DNA of 64,000 nucleotides from Laguncularia racemosa (lineage: Eukaryota > Streptophyta > Magnoliopsida > Myrtales > Combretaceae), in contig JBBMOL010000082.1 of the NCBI GenBank assembly GCA_037954665.1, forward strand, positions 868,001 through 932,000, in the 5' to 3' direction. This document shows positions 1 to 11,493 of this stretch, piece after piece. The position numbers and the translations under genes are program-made. Each line of letters begins with the position of its first letter. Position 1 is the first letter of the stretch. The notes under the pieces are model-generated. The model saw only the letters and a program-made list of their open reading frames with translations, did not search any database and had not been told where the DNA came from.

Positions 1-1458
1 AAAGGTATACTCATTGGTGTATCCATCATACTTAGCTTTGAGGTCATACTGCCAAGGTCTTCCAAGAATCAAGTGTGTAGCTTCCATGGGAGCTACATCA
101 CAAACAATCTCGTCAATATAATCACCAATAATTAGTGGAACACGAACCTGTTTGTGTACATGAACAGCTCCCTGTGGACTCAACCAATGAAGTGCATAAG
201 GTCTTGGATGCTGCTCCACCTGTAAACCCAACTTAGTAACCCAGCTTACTGAAGCAACATTAGTGCAACTGCCTGTGTCAACCATAATCAAACAAGTCTT
301 CTCCTGCACTATGCCTTGGATATGAAATAAATTAGCTCTCTGATTAGGAACAGCTTCATCCTGCTTAACCATTAGCAAGTCTCCCTGCACTGGATTCGCT
401 ATAATGTCTTCATCTTCCTCTTCTACCTTAGTACCCTTCTGTTCTTCTTCCTCACTCTCGACTTTATCACCCTTTATGACCATAACCCTTTTATTAGGAC
501 ATTGAGAAGCAATATAGCCAAGTCCTAAACACTTAAAACATTTTATATCCCTGCTTTTCTTTTATTGTGTTTGGTCAACAGCCTCACTAGTGATTGCCTT
601 TCCTTTTTCCTTCCTTTCCTTCTCCCTCTCACCATCATCTGACTTATGGTGGTGATATGATTTCTGATCTCACCATTTCTGATCCCGCTTGCGCTGATGT
701 CGCTCAACCCGACTGGCTAATTTAATCACATCCTCTAGAGTCTGATAATGCTGGAGTTCCACGACATTGGCAATGTCCATCTTCAACCCATTGATGAAAC
801 GAGCTATGGATTCATTTGATGATTCCTTAATATCACACCTTGCCATTAGTATCTCAAACTCCTTTACATACTCTTCTATGCTTTTCTTACCCTGCCTCAA
901 GGATTGCAACTCCATCAGCATCTCTTGTTTATAGTAATCTGTCACAAACCTACATCTCATCAATCTTTTCATCAAAGCCCATGAACGCACTTTCTCCTCA
1001 TCCGCCCTATGTCTTTCAGTTTGTAGTTTATCCCACCACAGACTAACATATTCAGAGAATGCTAAAGACGCCATCTTCACCTTCATGCGCTTATCCCACT
1101 CATAACAGTTAAACAACTTCTCAACCCGTGGCACCCAGTCTAGGAATTCCACTAGTTTACTACTACTAGTGAAAGGTGGAATTTTTAGCTTTATGTTTTC
1201 AATCCCCTTACGCCTGTCATCATTGTTTCCTCTCCTACTCCTTTCACTACCGGCATCAGATTCACCACTAGAATGTCTCCTCCTAATTCCTACACCATTA
1301 TGGCTTCTTCTATCCCTAACCTCCAATCTCTCCATAATCAATCTAATATTTTCTTGCATTTGATTGAACTCAGCCTTAGTCACAACCTCACCCCCATTAT
1401 CAGCATCATTCCCATTGTTGTTATTGTTAACACTTCCATGCGACAACATCTCTACCAA
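1..1458 (-). pseudogene. gag-protease of element A1, two in-frame stops
   Basis: This is a Ty3/gypsy Gag (capsid and nucleocapsid) fused to an aspartic protease. Translation begins at an ATG at 1458 (MVEMLSHG...). The gag domain with SLWWDKLQTER and QGKKSIEEYVKEFE lies at about 1180-700. A zinc knuckle (CFKCLGLG-Y-IASQC) lies at about 545-500. A protease with intact D-T-G-S lies at about 290-265, followed by the HLILGRPWQYD segment to the edge. The frame stays open across the whole stretch except for TGA at 672-670 and TAA at 564-562. In sister copy A2 these positions are Arg and Gln codons, so both look like C-to-T changes. The knuckle His is replaced by Tyr (codon 516-514), which should damage zinc binding. 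RT is not in view. Confidence 0.88.
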
Positions 1459-1718
1459 TCAAAATTTCAGCAAAGATATTCACAAAAACCCCAATTCTCA
1501 ACAGTAACCCAAAACACCAATTCACAGCAATTCAACACCTAACAATTGAATTCACAATAATACTTATCAAAATAAATTCCCAATTTTTTTCAACCAATGG
1601 CAGTATTGAATTAAAACTACAATTGAATTGAGATTCAATAGCCTTACCGATTTAACTCGTGTTGATTCACAAATCCACCAACCTTTGCTCTGATTTAACC
1701 CGCGCTCGATTCACCTTA

Positions 1719-1794
1719 GCTTTGATACCAAATGATACGAAACAGTATGCTCTGATACCAAATGATACGAATTGCTCTGATACCCAATGATACG
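1719..1794 (-). other. Triplicated primer-binding-site motif
   Basis: Three copies of CGTATCATTTGGTATCAGAGC-type sequence (element strand) occupy 1794-1774, 1769-1749 and 1739-1719. Each joins an LTR-end-like CGTATCA to a tRNA-Met-like primer site. One has a T-to-G change (TTGGG) and the innermost has AAAGC. Normally a single copy follows the LTR. Confidence 0.85.
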
Positions 1795-2496
1795 GAATTG
1801 CAAATGATATGAATTCCTCTACGCAAATCATCAATGACAATTGTTCCTTTGAAATAATTTTAGGGTTTTCTGTATTTGGTACTAACGAAAGACAAAGAAA
1901 GGATATGGATAAAATCACCAATCTATAGATGCTAAGATTGATAAAATTAAACTGATTGGCAATCAAATCATAGAACGATAGAGTCCATGTTCTATAAATC
2001 AATCACTATGGTTAAAGAATTCCAAGAATTTAATAACGATGTTCACCACAAATTCTATAGGGACCAAGAATCTGATAAGAACAATTAGAATATAAGGAAA
2101 TCAAATTCTCAATATTCAAGAATCTCCAAAGAGGATTCACACACACTTAAAGTGTTTTTGTTTTCAACCAAAATAACATCTGCCTTTGAAATACCAAAAG
2201 ACCACTATTTATATCATGCCAAAAAAAAAATGTGTGAGGCTATTCAAGGCTTGGCCGGCGGCCTAAATATAAGTTGACACCAAGGCCAGTGGCCTCCATA
2301 TAAGCCGACTCCAAGGCCGTCGACCTTGAAGTTAATTCGGTTGGCCTTTATTCAAGGCCAGCTTAAGGCTAACCGAACTTCGCCTTGGGTTCTCCTGATG
2401 CTTATGTCCTCCTTTTTAGACCCCGTATTGCCACCTATAGCTCGGATTGACTTTGATTTCTTTGGTGCTCGTATCTTAGCTCTTGGAATCGTATCA
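1733..2496 (-). repeat. 5' LTR of element A1
   Basis: The element-strand start TGATACGATTCC is at 2496 and the end CGTATCA is at 1733, if the outermost primer-like copy marks the edge. The length (764 bp) fits the 731 and 743 bp LTRs of A2. A GGCC-rich array lies at about 2390-2247 and a TATAAATA box at 2213-2206 (minus). The 3' edge is uncertain because the primer-site motif is triplicated. Confidence 0.82.
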
Positions 2497-4137
2497 AAAA
2501 TAGTATGTATAATTTGAAATCAATAATTTGCAGTTTTCAAAGAAAATCTAATTTCGATTGCATGACCTTTCATTTGGAAAATATAAAATAAATACACAAA
2601 TAAGAAGAATGAAAATTGAAGACATGTACATGCAAAATTAATGATTGAAAATTAAAGGGCTAGAAGTGATTTTTATTAATGGTTGGCAATTGTGGAGCTG
2701 TATTATTATTATTATTATTTTAGTTGAAAACGAGTACTCTAAGAAGTTTGCCAATAATAATTTTTTTAAATGCCCCTTATAATTTCAATCATTATGAATT
2801 GATAATGATGTAAAGGGTGGGTTTTAAGAGGTTCCCCCATTTTATCATCACTTGCACTGTGGAGGAAATGGGTTAACTACATCAACCATTGGGTCACACA
2901 ATGGCTACTCGTCAAGGGTCCTAAGATGGCTCAAGTTTGACCTTATCTAACAATCATTTTTTTTTTTCAAAATAAAATCCCCCAAGTTTGAATACCCCTC
3001 CAAAGGTCTTGCACACTAAATAAATTGTAAGTCAATTTTGTGAGATAAAAGAAAAGCTCAAATGCTAAAAAAAAAAAAAAACCTCTTATTGTTTGTTTTT
3101 CAACAAAAGTTAATTTAGATATTTATTAAAATAGAAGAATTCATTTTGGCTATGAATGGTGCATGATGATGCTAAAATTGTCTCTTATAACATAATTGTT
3201 ATTATTACTTTTAAAGAATTAGGATGCATGTAGGGTTGTATACATGCTTAGGAAACATCATAGGGACACAAAAGTGTGTCCTAATATGACACCAACTAGC
3301 ATACTCTGCATTCATAGCTTTTTGTTTTTCCTATCTTAGGGCTCCATCCAGGGTCTCTAAATGTTAATCATTTAATACAAGATAGTCATGCATGGTCCCC
3401 AAATTTAGCAATTTTGTAATTTTCGTTTCTTAAATCAATAAACAAATGCTCTTATGCTAGCAAGCTATATGTAAGTAGTGTAGGAAATTACTTGAACAAG
3501 AAGCTATTTGCATAGTAGATTTGCTGATTTTTAGTTTGGTTTATTGATTTTCACCATGATTCACATGTTGGAATAGTAGAGCTTGAAGCACATAAGGTAA
3601 TTGTGTGTTAAATTACCTTGACATCAGTTCTAATGGAATCATCCCTACTGTGCATGAAATAAATAATATAATTTCGAAGCATGTACATGAGGGGATCGAC
3701 ATTGTACATTTACTCTTTGATTACGTAAAAATCTCCCTAATTATTATAAACATAAGGCTCATTAAGGGAATTTCTTCATAAAATACCCTTAGAATTCTAC
3801 TATACATGTTTATGCAAGCATTTTTACAATAATTCAAGGAGATTTTTACATAATTAGAAAGTGAAGATACTATGCTATAATGGCACGATGGAATTCAAGC
3901 AACACCTAACACCTTTTCTTGAAATCTCATCAAATGTTTAATTATTACATGTAATAAAAATTAGACATTTATTTCTAGCTATTTAATGATGCAAAAGATT
4001 TAATCAATTAAATAAGGCAACAAAAAATAAAAGTTTACTTGCCAATCATGTATTTTTCATTAAATTTTTTATTATCACTCGGAAAAAAGTTACACGTTTC
4101 TTGAAAATATCTTATAGGAAGGTGAAGCAATGAACAT
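2497..4137. other. AT-rich intergenic DNA, no gene seen
   Basis: There are only short simple-sequence tracts, for example an ATT run at about 2701-2720 and poly-A tracts. I see no protein similarity, LTR edge or RNA gene. Confidence 0.6.
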
Positions 4138-4145
4138 TATAAATA
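4138..4145 (+). promoter_or_regulatory. Probable TATA box of the defensin-like gene
   Basis: TATAAATA lies 117 bases upstream of the ATG, a normal distance for a plant gene with a short leader. No other element of the promoter could be assigned. Confidence 0.5.
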
Positions 4146-4254
4146 ACACTAAATTGCATGAAGACCACATAGTGGAAAAGACTAATTTACATTTTTTTTT
4201 CTAGAAAAATTCTATAGGAATCCATCATATCGTTCAACTCCTTTTGTCATATAG

Positions 4255-4612
4255 ATGGAAAAGCTTCATTTCTCCAATATTTTGGTCCTTGTCCTCATCA
4301 TCTCTGGTTTGTACAATATAAGAATTATAGCAACATCGAAAGATCCATTATGTAATTAGTATTTATTTACTCTACACACATTAATATTACCTATAATTTG
4401 ATGGTTTGTTTACACTTTTGGCAGTTGCAAATGTGATTCCGCAAGCCGATGCGCAGAAAAGGTGTCTAGACCAACTACAGCCTAAGGGCTGTTTGCTTGA
4501 GACTTGCAAAAAACAATGTTTTGAGAAGCATGGATCATTCTTTGGAGGTCAATGCGTTGAAAATCCTCCAGGTTCAGAAGTTTGGGCTTGCATATGTGCT
4601 TATAATTGCTAA
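4255..4612 (+). CDS. Defensin-like cysteine-rich secreted peptide, two exons
   Basis: Exon 1 is 4255-4306 and exon 2 is 4425-4612. The 118-base intron (GT at 4307, AG at 4423-4424) interrupts the signal-peptide region, the usual layout of plant defensin-like (DEFL/LCR) genes. The joined product is 79 residues. It starts MEKLHFSNILVLVLIIS, a hydrophobic secretion signal probably cleaved after Ala27. The mature part has eight cysteines spaced C-x8-C-x4-C-x3-C-x11-C-x11-C-x-C-x3-C and ends on the last Cys. The CxC near the end and the Gly-x-Cys before the fifth Cys fit the cysteine-stabilised alpha-beta fold. There are no stops, and the splice sites and start are all good. Its role is inferred only from the family: an antimicrobial or signalling peptide secreted to the apoplast. 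It is the one intact-looking host gene in the window. Confidence 0.85.
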
Positions 4613-5580
4613 TCTGCTGTATTTTATAAATCTCAAATAATTTATATTGTAACACGTCAAAAGCCTAGCTACTAAGTTAAGCTTGGCAAAAGAATGCCTT
4701 GAATGAATTTGTTTCTTTTTTCCTTATGTCCACTTAAGTGAAACAAGATTCACATTGTGTTATTTTTTTACAGTAATAATGAAGGAAAATTGTATGGACT
4801 ATCAAAAAATTTATCAATCAACCCTTATTTTGTAATTTTCATATTTCCACAACTTTGATATTAACGCCTACCCTTATGGAAGTTTTCAACAGATGTATGT
4901 GTGGCTTTGAAATGATATAATGATGTTTTTTCAGCATTTATGGAAGCTATTAGTGAATAAAGCAAAATGATAAAAGGCTATAGTTCCTAATTATATGCAT
5001 TGGGTGTTTATGTGTGATTTTAAAGTTTTCGCCAATTTAATGCAATTTTTCATTCTTTTAAGATCTAATGATTCGGGGAAAAAAATTAGATTTTAATAAC
5101 AACAAGTAACTTGGTTTCCCTTACTACAAATTAGTCACCTATTTCCAAATTTTTAGATAGCTAAATGAAACTAAAAACTTTCTTGTGGCTAAATTTGGAT
5201 CCATGAAAGATTGTTTATGAGTTTTGAGCACTCACTTCACCTAAAGATCCTAGTTTGTTCCCCTTTCACTCTCCTATACAAAAACTAAAAAAGGAGCGAA
5301 CAAATCTAATATCAATGAGATCTTCTTTAGTACTCCTATGATTTAAGCAAGGATTAATCAATGAGCAATTATTATTTACTTTGAAAACATGCTAAATATA
5401 CACGTGAAGACAATAAACATGACACTAATGATCCAGGAGTTTAGAAACAAAAAAGGTGAATTTTAAGATCATTAAAACTAAATGAAATAGAAAACTATCT
5501 AGTAGCTCAAATTGGATCTATTATGGGTTGCTTATGGCATTACAACACTTTTGACATTATAAGATGACCCAATTATCATC
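4613..5580. other. Intergenic AT-rich DNA downstream of the defensin-like gene
   Basis: AATAATTTAT-like poly(A) context follows the stop within 40 bases. Nothing else is recognisable. Confidence 0.5.
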
Positions 5581-5920
5581 TTTGGTAAGCATGAATGATA
5601 TGGAATGGATTGGAATCATGACTAGAAAAATAAACCATTACCATGTTTAGAGTGGCACATGCAATGGAAAGCATGGTAAATAGTATTTGTCGAAAGTTCT
5701 CATAGTTATAAAATACCACAATGAAACTAAAGGTTAAATAAGTAATTTTAATTAATGATCATGAAAGATGTTGGAATGGAATCACAATTCCAACATCTTA
5801 AAAATGGAATCAATGATTTCAATGAATCTTGATTTCAACTGTTAAAAGCATATCTAAGTATAGGAAACTAGTATATTCTAGAATTGTCATTGCATATGGG
5901 GTTCAGTTCTAGGTACCAAA
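5581..5920. mobile_element. Possible MITE (short TIR, 340 bp)
   Basis: The segment opens with TTTGGTA and closes with TACCAAA. Between them are ATGGAATGG / TGGAATCA-type motifs on one side and related inverted motifs (GGAATCACAATTCC, TTGATTTCAAC) on the other, typical of small plant non-autonomous DNA elements. I could not find a convincing target duplication. It carries no coding capacity. Confidence 0.3.
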
Positions 5921-7002
5921 CACACCATAATATGACATGGTGAATTTGATTGTCATATTAAATAATCTAATGGAACATAAAAGAATTTAATGGTACCTAA
6001 AAGAAAGTGCATTACAATCATAGTTGTCAAAATCGCAATTTTACTTATATAATTCTACGAGTTTATAGTTTGCCTTTCTATGTTAACTTAGGTATAGAAT
6101 CATTTTCATATAAACTTGTAAAATCGTGAGTTTACAGGTAAAATCAGTTGAATCTTGCGTTTTTAACTGAGTTTACCAATTCTACCTACTAAAGTCAATT
6201 AAACTACAGATTGAAAAATATAGCTTAACTTTTATAAGATATGAATATTACTAGTTATTTGAAAGACATAGAAATAGAATATAAGAATATAATTGATAAT
6301 AATATCAACAATAATGTTGGCTTTGATGATGAAGGTGGTAGCAATGATGCTTATGGCGAAAAAAAGGTTGACAATAGTTTTTACTTTTAATGTTGAAAAG
6401 AGAGAACAATTTTTTTCTTTATATATTATTATTATAATTTATATTGAAATACATTTCATATTGGTATTATTATTTATATTATAGTTTTATGCACTAGCTT
6501 AATAAATTATGCTAATTTATTTGTACTATAAAAATATAACTTTTATTGTAAGTTATGAATAAAATTTATGTTGAATTTATTTATTTCCATCTTATATTTC
6601 ATGCTTTTTATGATTATAGGAAACATATGAATAGTTTTTAAAGCTATTTTTAGTAGATCGTAGAAACTTACATTTCTACTTTTTTATTTTATGTTCTGAT
6701 TCTATAGACCCTTTAACGATTCTAAGTAGAACAACAAGTGTCACAACCTTGATTACGATACTCAACGTAATGGAACACATGTACTTTCTTGATTTCCCCC
6801 TCTTTTTCATTTTTCCTCTTCCTAAAATTTTGTCTTTACGTTCCCCTCTCCCCATCATTTCATTTCCACACACATCCTTCCCATCTTTCAATTCTTCTCC
6901 CTATATATTACTTCATTTTCTTGCTTTTTGCCTGTTTCTTTATTTTTGTTTATTTTCCCTTCCTTTAAATTTCTCTGTAAAACACCATAAATTGATACAT
7001 AC
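5921..7002. other. AT-rich intergenic DNA, no gene seen
   Basis: This stretch holds runs such as TATATTATTATTATAATTTA at about 6420 and a pyrimidine-rich tract at about 6780-6975. The open frames on both strands are low-complexity and not credible genes. Confidence 0.5.
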
Positions 7003-7206
7003 ATGAATGGTAGAGGAGGATCAATGGTTAAATATGAGTTTGTATAGGAAGAAGAAACCCATTTAACAATACCTAAGCCTTCTCTTTTCTTTAAAGGTGT
7101 TAGATTTAGTGTATATGCTAGTGAATGTGAGTTAGTTTTCCTTGTTAACTTCTATAGACTGGATACTTATGACAAAGGTGAAGTTGTTTTATTGGATGCT
7201 CATGGT
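7003..7206 (+). pseudogene. Unrecognised open segment, possible decayed exon
   Basis: From ATG at 7003 the frame reads 14 codons, meets a TAG, then stays open to 7206 (contains IPKPSLFFKGVRF and DTYDKGEVVLLDAHG). It ends at a possible splice donor (CATG|GTTAGT). A pyrimidine-rich leader precedes it at about 6880-6990. The composition is protein-like rather than low-complexity, but I do not recognise the family. It could be the remnant of the first exon of a gene whose remainder was disrupted by solo LTR L. Confidence 0.22.
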
Positions 7207-7438
7207 TAGTTCTTGATTCTGGTCATGTGTAACGTAGGGTTTTGTTGTTTTGTTAATATATATATTCTCTTACGAGTTATTGATGTGATGACACCAGGTT
7301 AACTTCACGAGAGTTTGGTTTGTACTTAAGAAACAACTTTTGCAATTTTGGCATTTATTATTCAATTTAAAAAATGGAATTTGTTGCATAATTTGAATAA
7401 TTTAAGCACTTTTTACGTAGTATTTTATTATTGAGTAG

Positions 7439-8872
7439 TGATAAGTATAAACTAACACTTGTATTTTGCATGAATTTTAGTTGTTTTTGTAATAAGTTGA
7501 TGTTATCTTTAAGAATTTTTTATACTTAAAAGAAAAATATTTCAGTTTCAAGGATGAGGACCACTATTTGAGAGGAGATATCGATTTGGATTGAGATCGG
7601 AGAGGAATACACGAAGAAAAACGCTTTTTGGAAGGAACAACGGAAATACACGGGCATGTATTTCAAAGGTACGGCCATGTGTTCATCTTAGGAGATCCAC
7701 AGAAGCATACACGGGTGAATACACGGCTTGAGGCACGGCCGTGTGTTGAGCCAAGAAGATCCACAACAGCATACATGGTTGCATACACGGCCTGAGGCAC
7801 GGCTGTGTGTTGCGTCGTATGTCGAGAACGTGCACTTAAAACAAAAAAAGAGTCGGCCGTTTCAGAAGATTTTAGGGTTTCCATGCATATATATACTCTC
7901 ATTTTTCCAGAAACAAGGAGGAGGCAAAGGGGGGAGTATTAAAGAGGAGGCCAAGAGGCCAAGAGGCCGAGGAGGCCGTAGGGACGCAAAAGAGAGGCTG
8001 AAGGGATGAAAAAAAAGAAGACGACACTAGAGGGCTCATGCACAGGGGTTTTCTCTTTCTTTTTCATTCTGTTCCATTGAGTTGTATCTTGAAAATCATT
8101 AGTGGCTAGTTATTTCATACCCGAACCTTACGAATTCTAATTGTCATGTAATATGGGATTGATTGCATAGTTAATGAATAGTGGAATTCTCTGAATTTAT
8201 TCATGTTGTTCATGTAGTGTTGTTAATTTGATGTATGGTCAGCATTAAGTTTGCATTGATTTCTTAGAAGTTGATTGGAAAATCTCTTGTTTGAATAGAT
8301 CATGCATGAATAAAGGAATTCGTATGTAATCTAGGGATAGAGAACGTGAATTTTCCGTATTAGATTAAATTAGATAATTTGATCAAATTGAGGGTTCAAG
8401 AGTGTTAATGCAATTCTAATCGATTTTTGATAGAAGAGGGATCTTTATCAAAGCGATTAGGGTTAGGAGCTAATGAATCTGGGAAGAACATTAGCTTAGT
8501 GTTAGATACTCCGCGGTTTAGAGATAACCATTGCTCGTTAACTAATTTATTGAAAGGGTGAAGTTACATGACAATTAGAGGAGTAGTAAGGGTAGGGTAT
8601 GTTCTTAGTTATTGGATTAGTAATCAAGTTATTGTGTTATTTTTAATTACTATAGGTTTTGTTAAATGTTTTTTTTATTTAATCTGAATCTCTTGAATTT
8701 GTGTGGTTAAATAGTTGGTTTAGAGTTAGTATTAGTACTTGCTGATCCTTGAGGAGACGATACCCGAACTCAACTCTATACTATTACGATCGATAGGTGC
8801 ACTTGCGTACTTGATCGTAACAGAGAGTCATAGAAAGGGATTTTTAAATTTGTGTGATTACGATCATCATCA
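7439..8872 (+). mobile_element. Solo LTR L, Athila-like, TSD AGTAG
   Basis: This 1434 bp unit starts TGATAAGTATAAAC and ends ATCATCATCA. It is flanked by perfect 5 bp repeats AGTAG at 7434-7438 and 8873-8877. It has no internal region, so it is a solo LTR. Several blocks match the layout of the M LTRs: the TGATAAG start, ACGGCCGTGT motifs at 7636-7815, a flush of ATCCTAGAGATAG-like text, and the GATCGATAGGT...TTGATCGTAA block near the end. It is a distant member of the same LTR type rather than a copy of M. Confidence 0.8.
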
Positions 8873-9312
8873 AGTAGCTTTGATCTTGATTAATAATAGT
8901 AAAGAAGAGAATTCAAACTTTTATGATTAATGAAAGATTTTTCATGAAGATGTAAAAATATCTTTATTTTTTTTAACTTAAGAAAACCCTAAATGATGGA
9001 TTTGTCTCTTTTAAGAGAAGGTTGGAATTCTCCCTTAAAGTTTCTTTTTACACCTTTACTTTGATTATTGTGTTAGGGTTTGCTTTAATGTAATGGTTGG
9101 AGCTTTTAAATTAAAGTATAATATTTTCACTACTTTACTTTTGTAGCAGACAAGAGAGATTTGAGCTTTTGTTTGGTTAAAGAGTAGTAGTAGGAAAAGA
9201 GAGTAATGATGGTGTGTAACAAGGTTGAGGAAGAATTTGAAGCTTAATAGATGATCTCAATTGGGAATATCTCAAGGATGCAAAGTAATGGGATTTCCAA
9301 GCAAATTCACTT

Positions 9313-9480
9313 TTCGATGGTGATAAGTGCAAGGAATGCTCTTATTACAAAGGTTATGTTAGGAGGCAAGAAACGTTTTCTTGCTTGACATGCATAACTA
9401 ATGGGAATTTTGGAGTTTATAATGCCTATAGCTTGGCTTACCTTGATGAAAGTGGTCGACACCCCAAATCTACAATTTAA
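9313..9480 (+). pseudogene. UBR-box (UBR7-like) zinc-finger fragment
   Basis: The forward frame encodes KCKECSYYKGYVRRQETFSC followed by LTC, then NGN-FGVYNAYSLAYLDES, before a stop at 9478-9480. This resembles the UBR-box segment of plant UBR7-like putative E3 ubiquitin ligases (pattern C-x2-C-x2-KGY-x2-RQ-x2-FSCLTC-x4-GN-x-GVC-x2-C-x3-C-H-D-G-H, from memory of the family). Three expected zinc-binding Cys are Tyr here (each one G-to-A change), and the HDGH motif is lost. No start codon or neighbouring exon was found. It is a decayed fragment, probably non-functional. Confidence 0.5.
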
Positions 9481-10938
9481 GGGAATCAACTGTCTTGATC
9501 TATACTTCTTGGGTTATTGTGTCATTATAGTTATTTGTTTATATTTGCTAGTTAACTTTTTTTTTTTAATATCAATAGGATGATCCTTTTGATTGCAATA
9601 AATTGAGCATTCTTATTTAGATTTGTTGTAATATGTTCCTTAATTTTTGTTTTGGTTTTGATGGGTCTTTGTTTTTATTTCATTATTCCCAATTTTGGTT
9701 ACTTGTTGGTTTAACAGCATGCTAAATGAACATTTTGTTATTTTAATGGCCTTGCTAATGTGAATGGTTGTTGCTTACTTGTGATATGTGATCTTTTAAC
9801 ACCATCTTTGCTTCTCATGGCAATTAACTAAACACATAAATAGTTTGGATACATTATCGTGTTAATGTATGTTGTATATCTAATTCAGGAGTTTTAGGGT
9901 CCACCTTTGCCTTGTATTAAAGTATGCAATTTCCATCATCCATGCTCGATAATCCACTATGTTTCCAAGTATATAAACCTCATACATCTTATTTTGTTTA
10001 TGCATCATGTTATGTATGGCTTTCGCTGTACAGGTTGCCTTGGTTAGTAGCTATGGTGGAAATTGATTTGCCTTTTTTTTTTTTTGTAATCTATGATGTT
10101 AATAGTTAGGCCATGGCTAATAGGGCAGCCTTTGAGCTTGTATACAAGTTAGATTGGATTATAAACATTAGGCATATACTCAGTTGATATTGATGGTATG
10201 TACATAAAATAGAAAGGTCATGCTTACTTTGATCAACTAAATCAATGTTGAGTGCACCATTGGTTGTGAGCATCTATTATAAGGAATTTTGATATCTATA
10301 ATCTATTCAATATATTCTTAATAGATGTTGGAGCAAAAATCACCAAATAGAGAGTGACCCCTTGTTTTCTTTTTCCTCCCTTTGTTTGGATTTAATTGTT
10401 GTAGCTAAAAGAAATAGTGATATTTCAGCTTATTAAAACTATTTACTTCATTGCACATACGTAATGCTACAGAAAGGGGTTTTGGTGAAAATGCCTAAAA
10501 GTTTTCATAGCACATGTATACTCATAATATGAGAACCAACATGCAAGATAAAGGCTGCAAGGCTTGAATTAATTCTCTTTTAATCATAATACATATGATT
10601 GATTAATGTGGGAAAATTACTATGGAGACTAGTAGTTCACTTGAACTGAAGTCATAACTCTAAAGAAATTTTAGTTTAAAAAAGGTTTAGAGGAAAAAAA
10701 AATTAAAATAAAAAATGTACAAGTTTCAAATTTTTTGCATTACTAAATCTAAACATAAACCATCTATTATCCTATCCTACACTTGCTCATTGATATATAG
10801 GCCTGAAAGTGTATGTTTCATTCAGTTTAGCAAGATATTTCTCATATTATACCTTTCAAGTAATTGTCAAGTTGATTAACAAACATATGAATGCAATAAT
10901 GCATACGGTCATTCTAGAACTGTATGTAGTATAAATTT
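9481..10938. other. Intergenic DNA between the UBR fragment and element K
   Basis: The stretch is AT-rich. I looked for further UBR7 or PHD exons and saw none I could defend. Nothing else is recognisable. Confidence 0.5.
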
Positions 10939-11493
10939 TGTAATACTTGAAAGTATTATTTATTTATTTATGTAATATATGTATTACCACAAAGAGCTAA
11001 GGACGAGGATGGAATTTTAAAAATTTTAAAGGGGTAATTTGGACATTTGACATAGAGGATATAAATACTAAAATTAACCCAGAGAGCCTCCTTTCTCATT
11101 TGTGTAGTGAAATAGAAACTGTAGAGGACAAATGCTCTCTACGAGAAACCCTAGGACGATGAAAAGAAAAAGGAGCTAATCCATTATAAGTACATGCAGT
11201 AAGGATCTTTATACGAATTCTAAATTTTGTTAGTGGAATTGGACCTCATGGTTATCGTGTAGACATCAGGACTCGAGATTTGAGAATGGACGGTATGAGA
11301 ATGGAGATTCAATGACTCAAAGTTGTGATTTGTGGAATTGTTGATGTAAGTATGAAAATCCCTATAATCTAAATGCCATTATGTATTTTAAAGATATAAT
11401 GGAGCTTAGGAATAGAGAAGATTGAGTGTTGGAAAGTTTGAAGTAAAAGAAATAGGGTTCGTGGAAATTGCTAAGGGTAACACGGTCTACCAA

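Larger units (their letters stand above)
1..2496 (-). mobile_element. Ty3/gypsy element A1, 5' LTR + gag + protease (truncated by window edge)
   Basis: This is a minus-strand LTR retrotransposon. In element orientation it has an LTR at 2496-1733, a primer-site region at 1794-1719, a leader, and a gag-protease frame that runs off the window at position 1. It is the same family as A2 (39783-43144): both LTRs begin TGATACGATTCCAAGAGC (read on the element strand), carry a GGCC-rich array before a TATA box, and encode closely similar gag. The 3' half lies outside the window, so it cannot be seen whether A1 has RT and integrase. The bases just right of the LTR are AAAAT, but the partner target duplication is out of view. 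Confidence 0.9.

Noticed and set aside
840..1542. Plus-strand frames opposite the A1 gag
   Set aside because: They are shadows of the minus-strand gag, which has recognisable domains.
6293..6484. 63-codon plus-strand frame with hydrophobic tail
   Set aside because: AT-rich low-complexity text (Ile/Leu/Met), no start context or domain.
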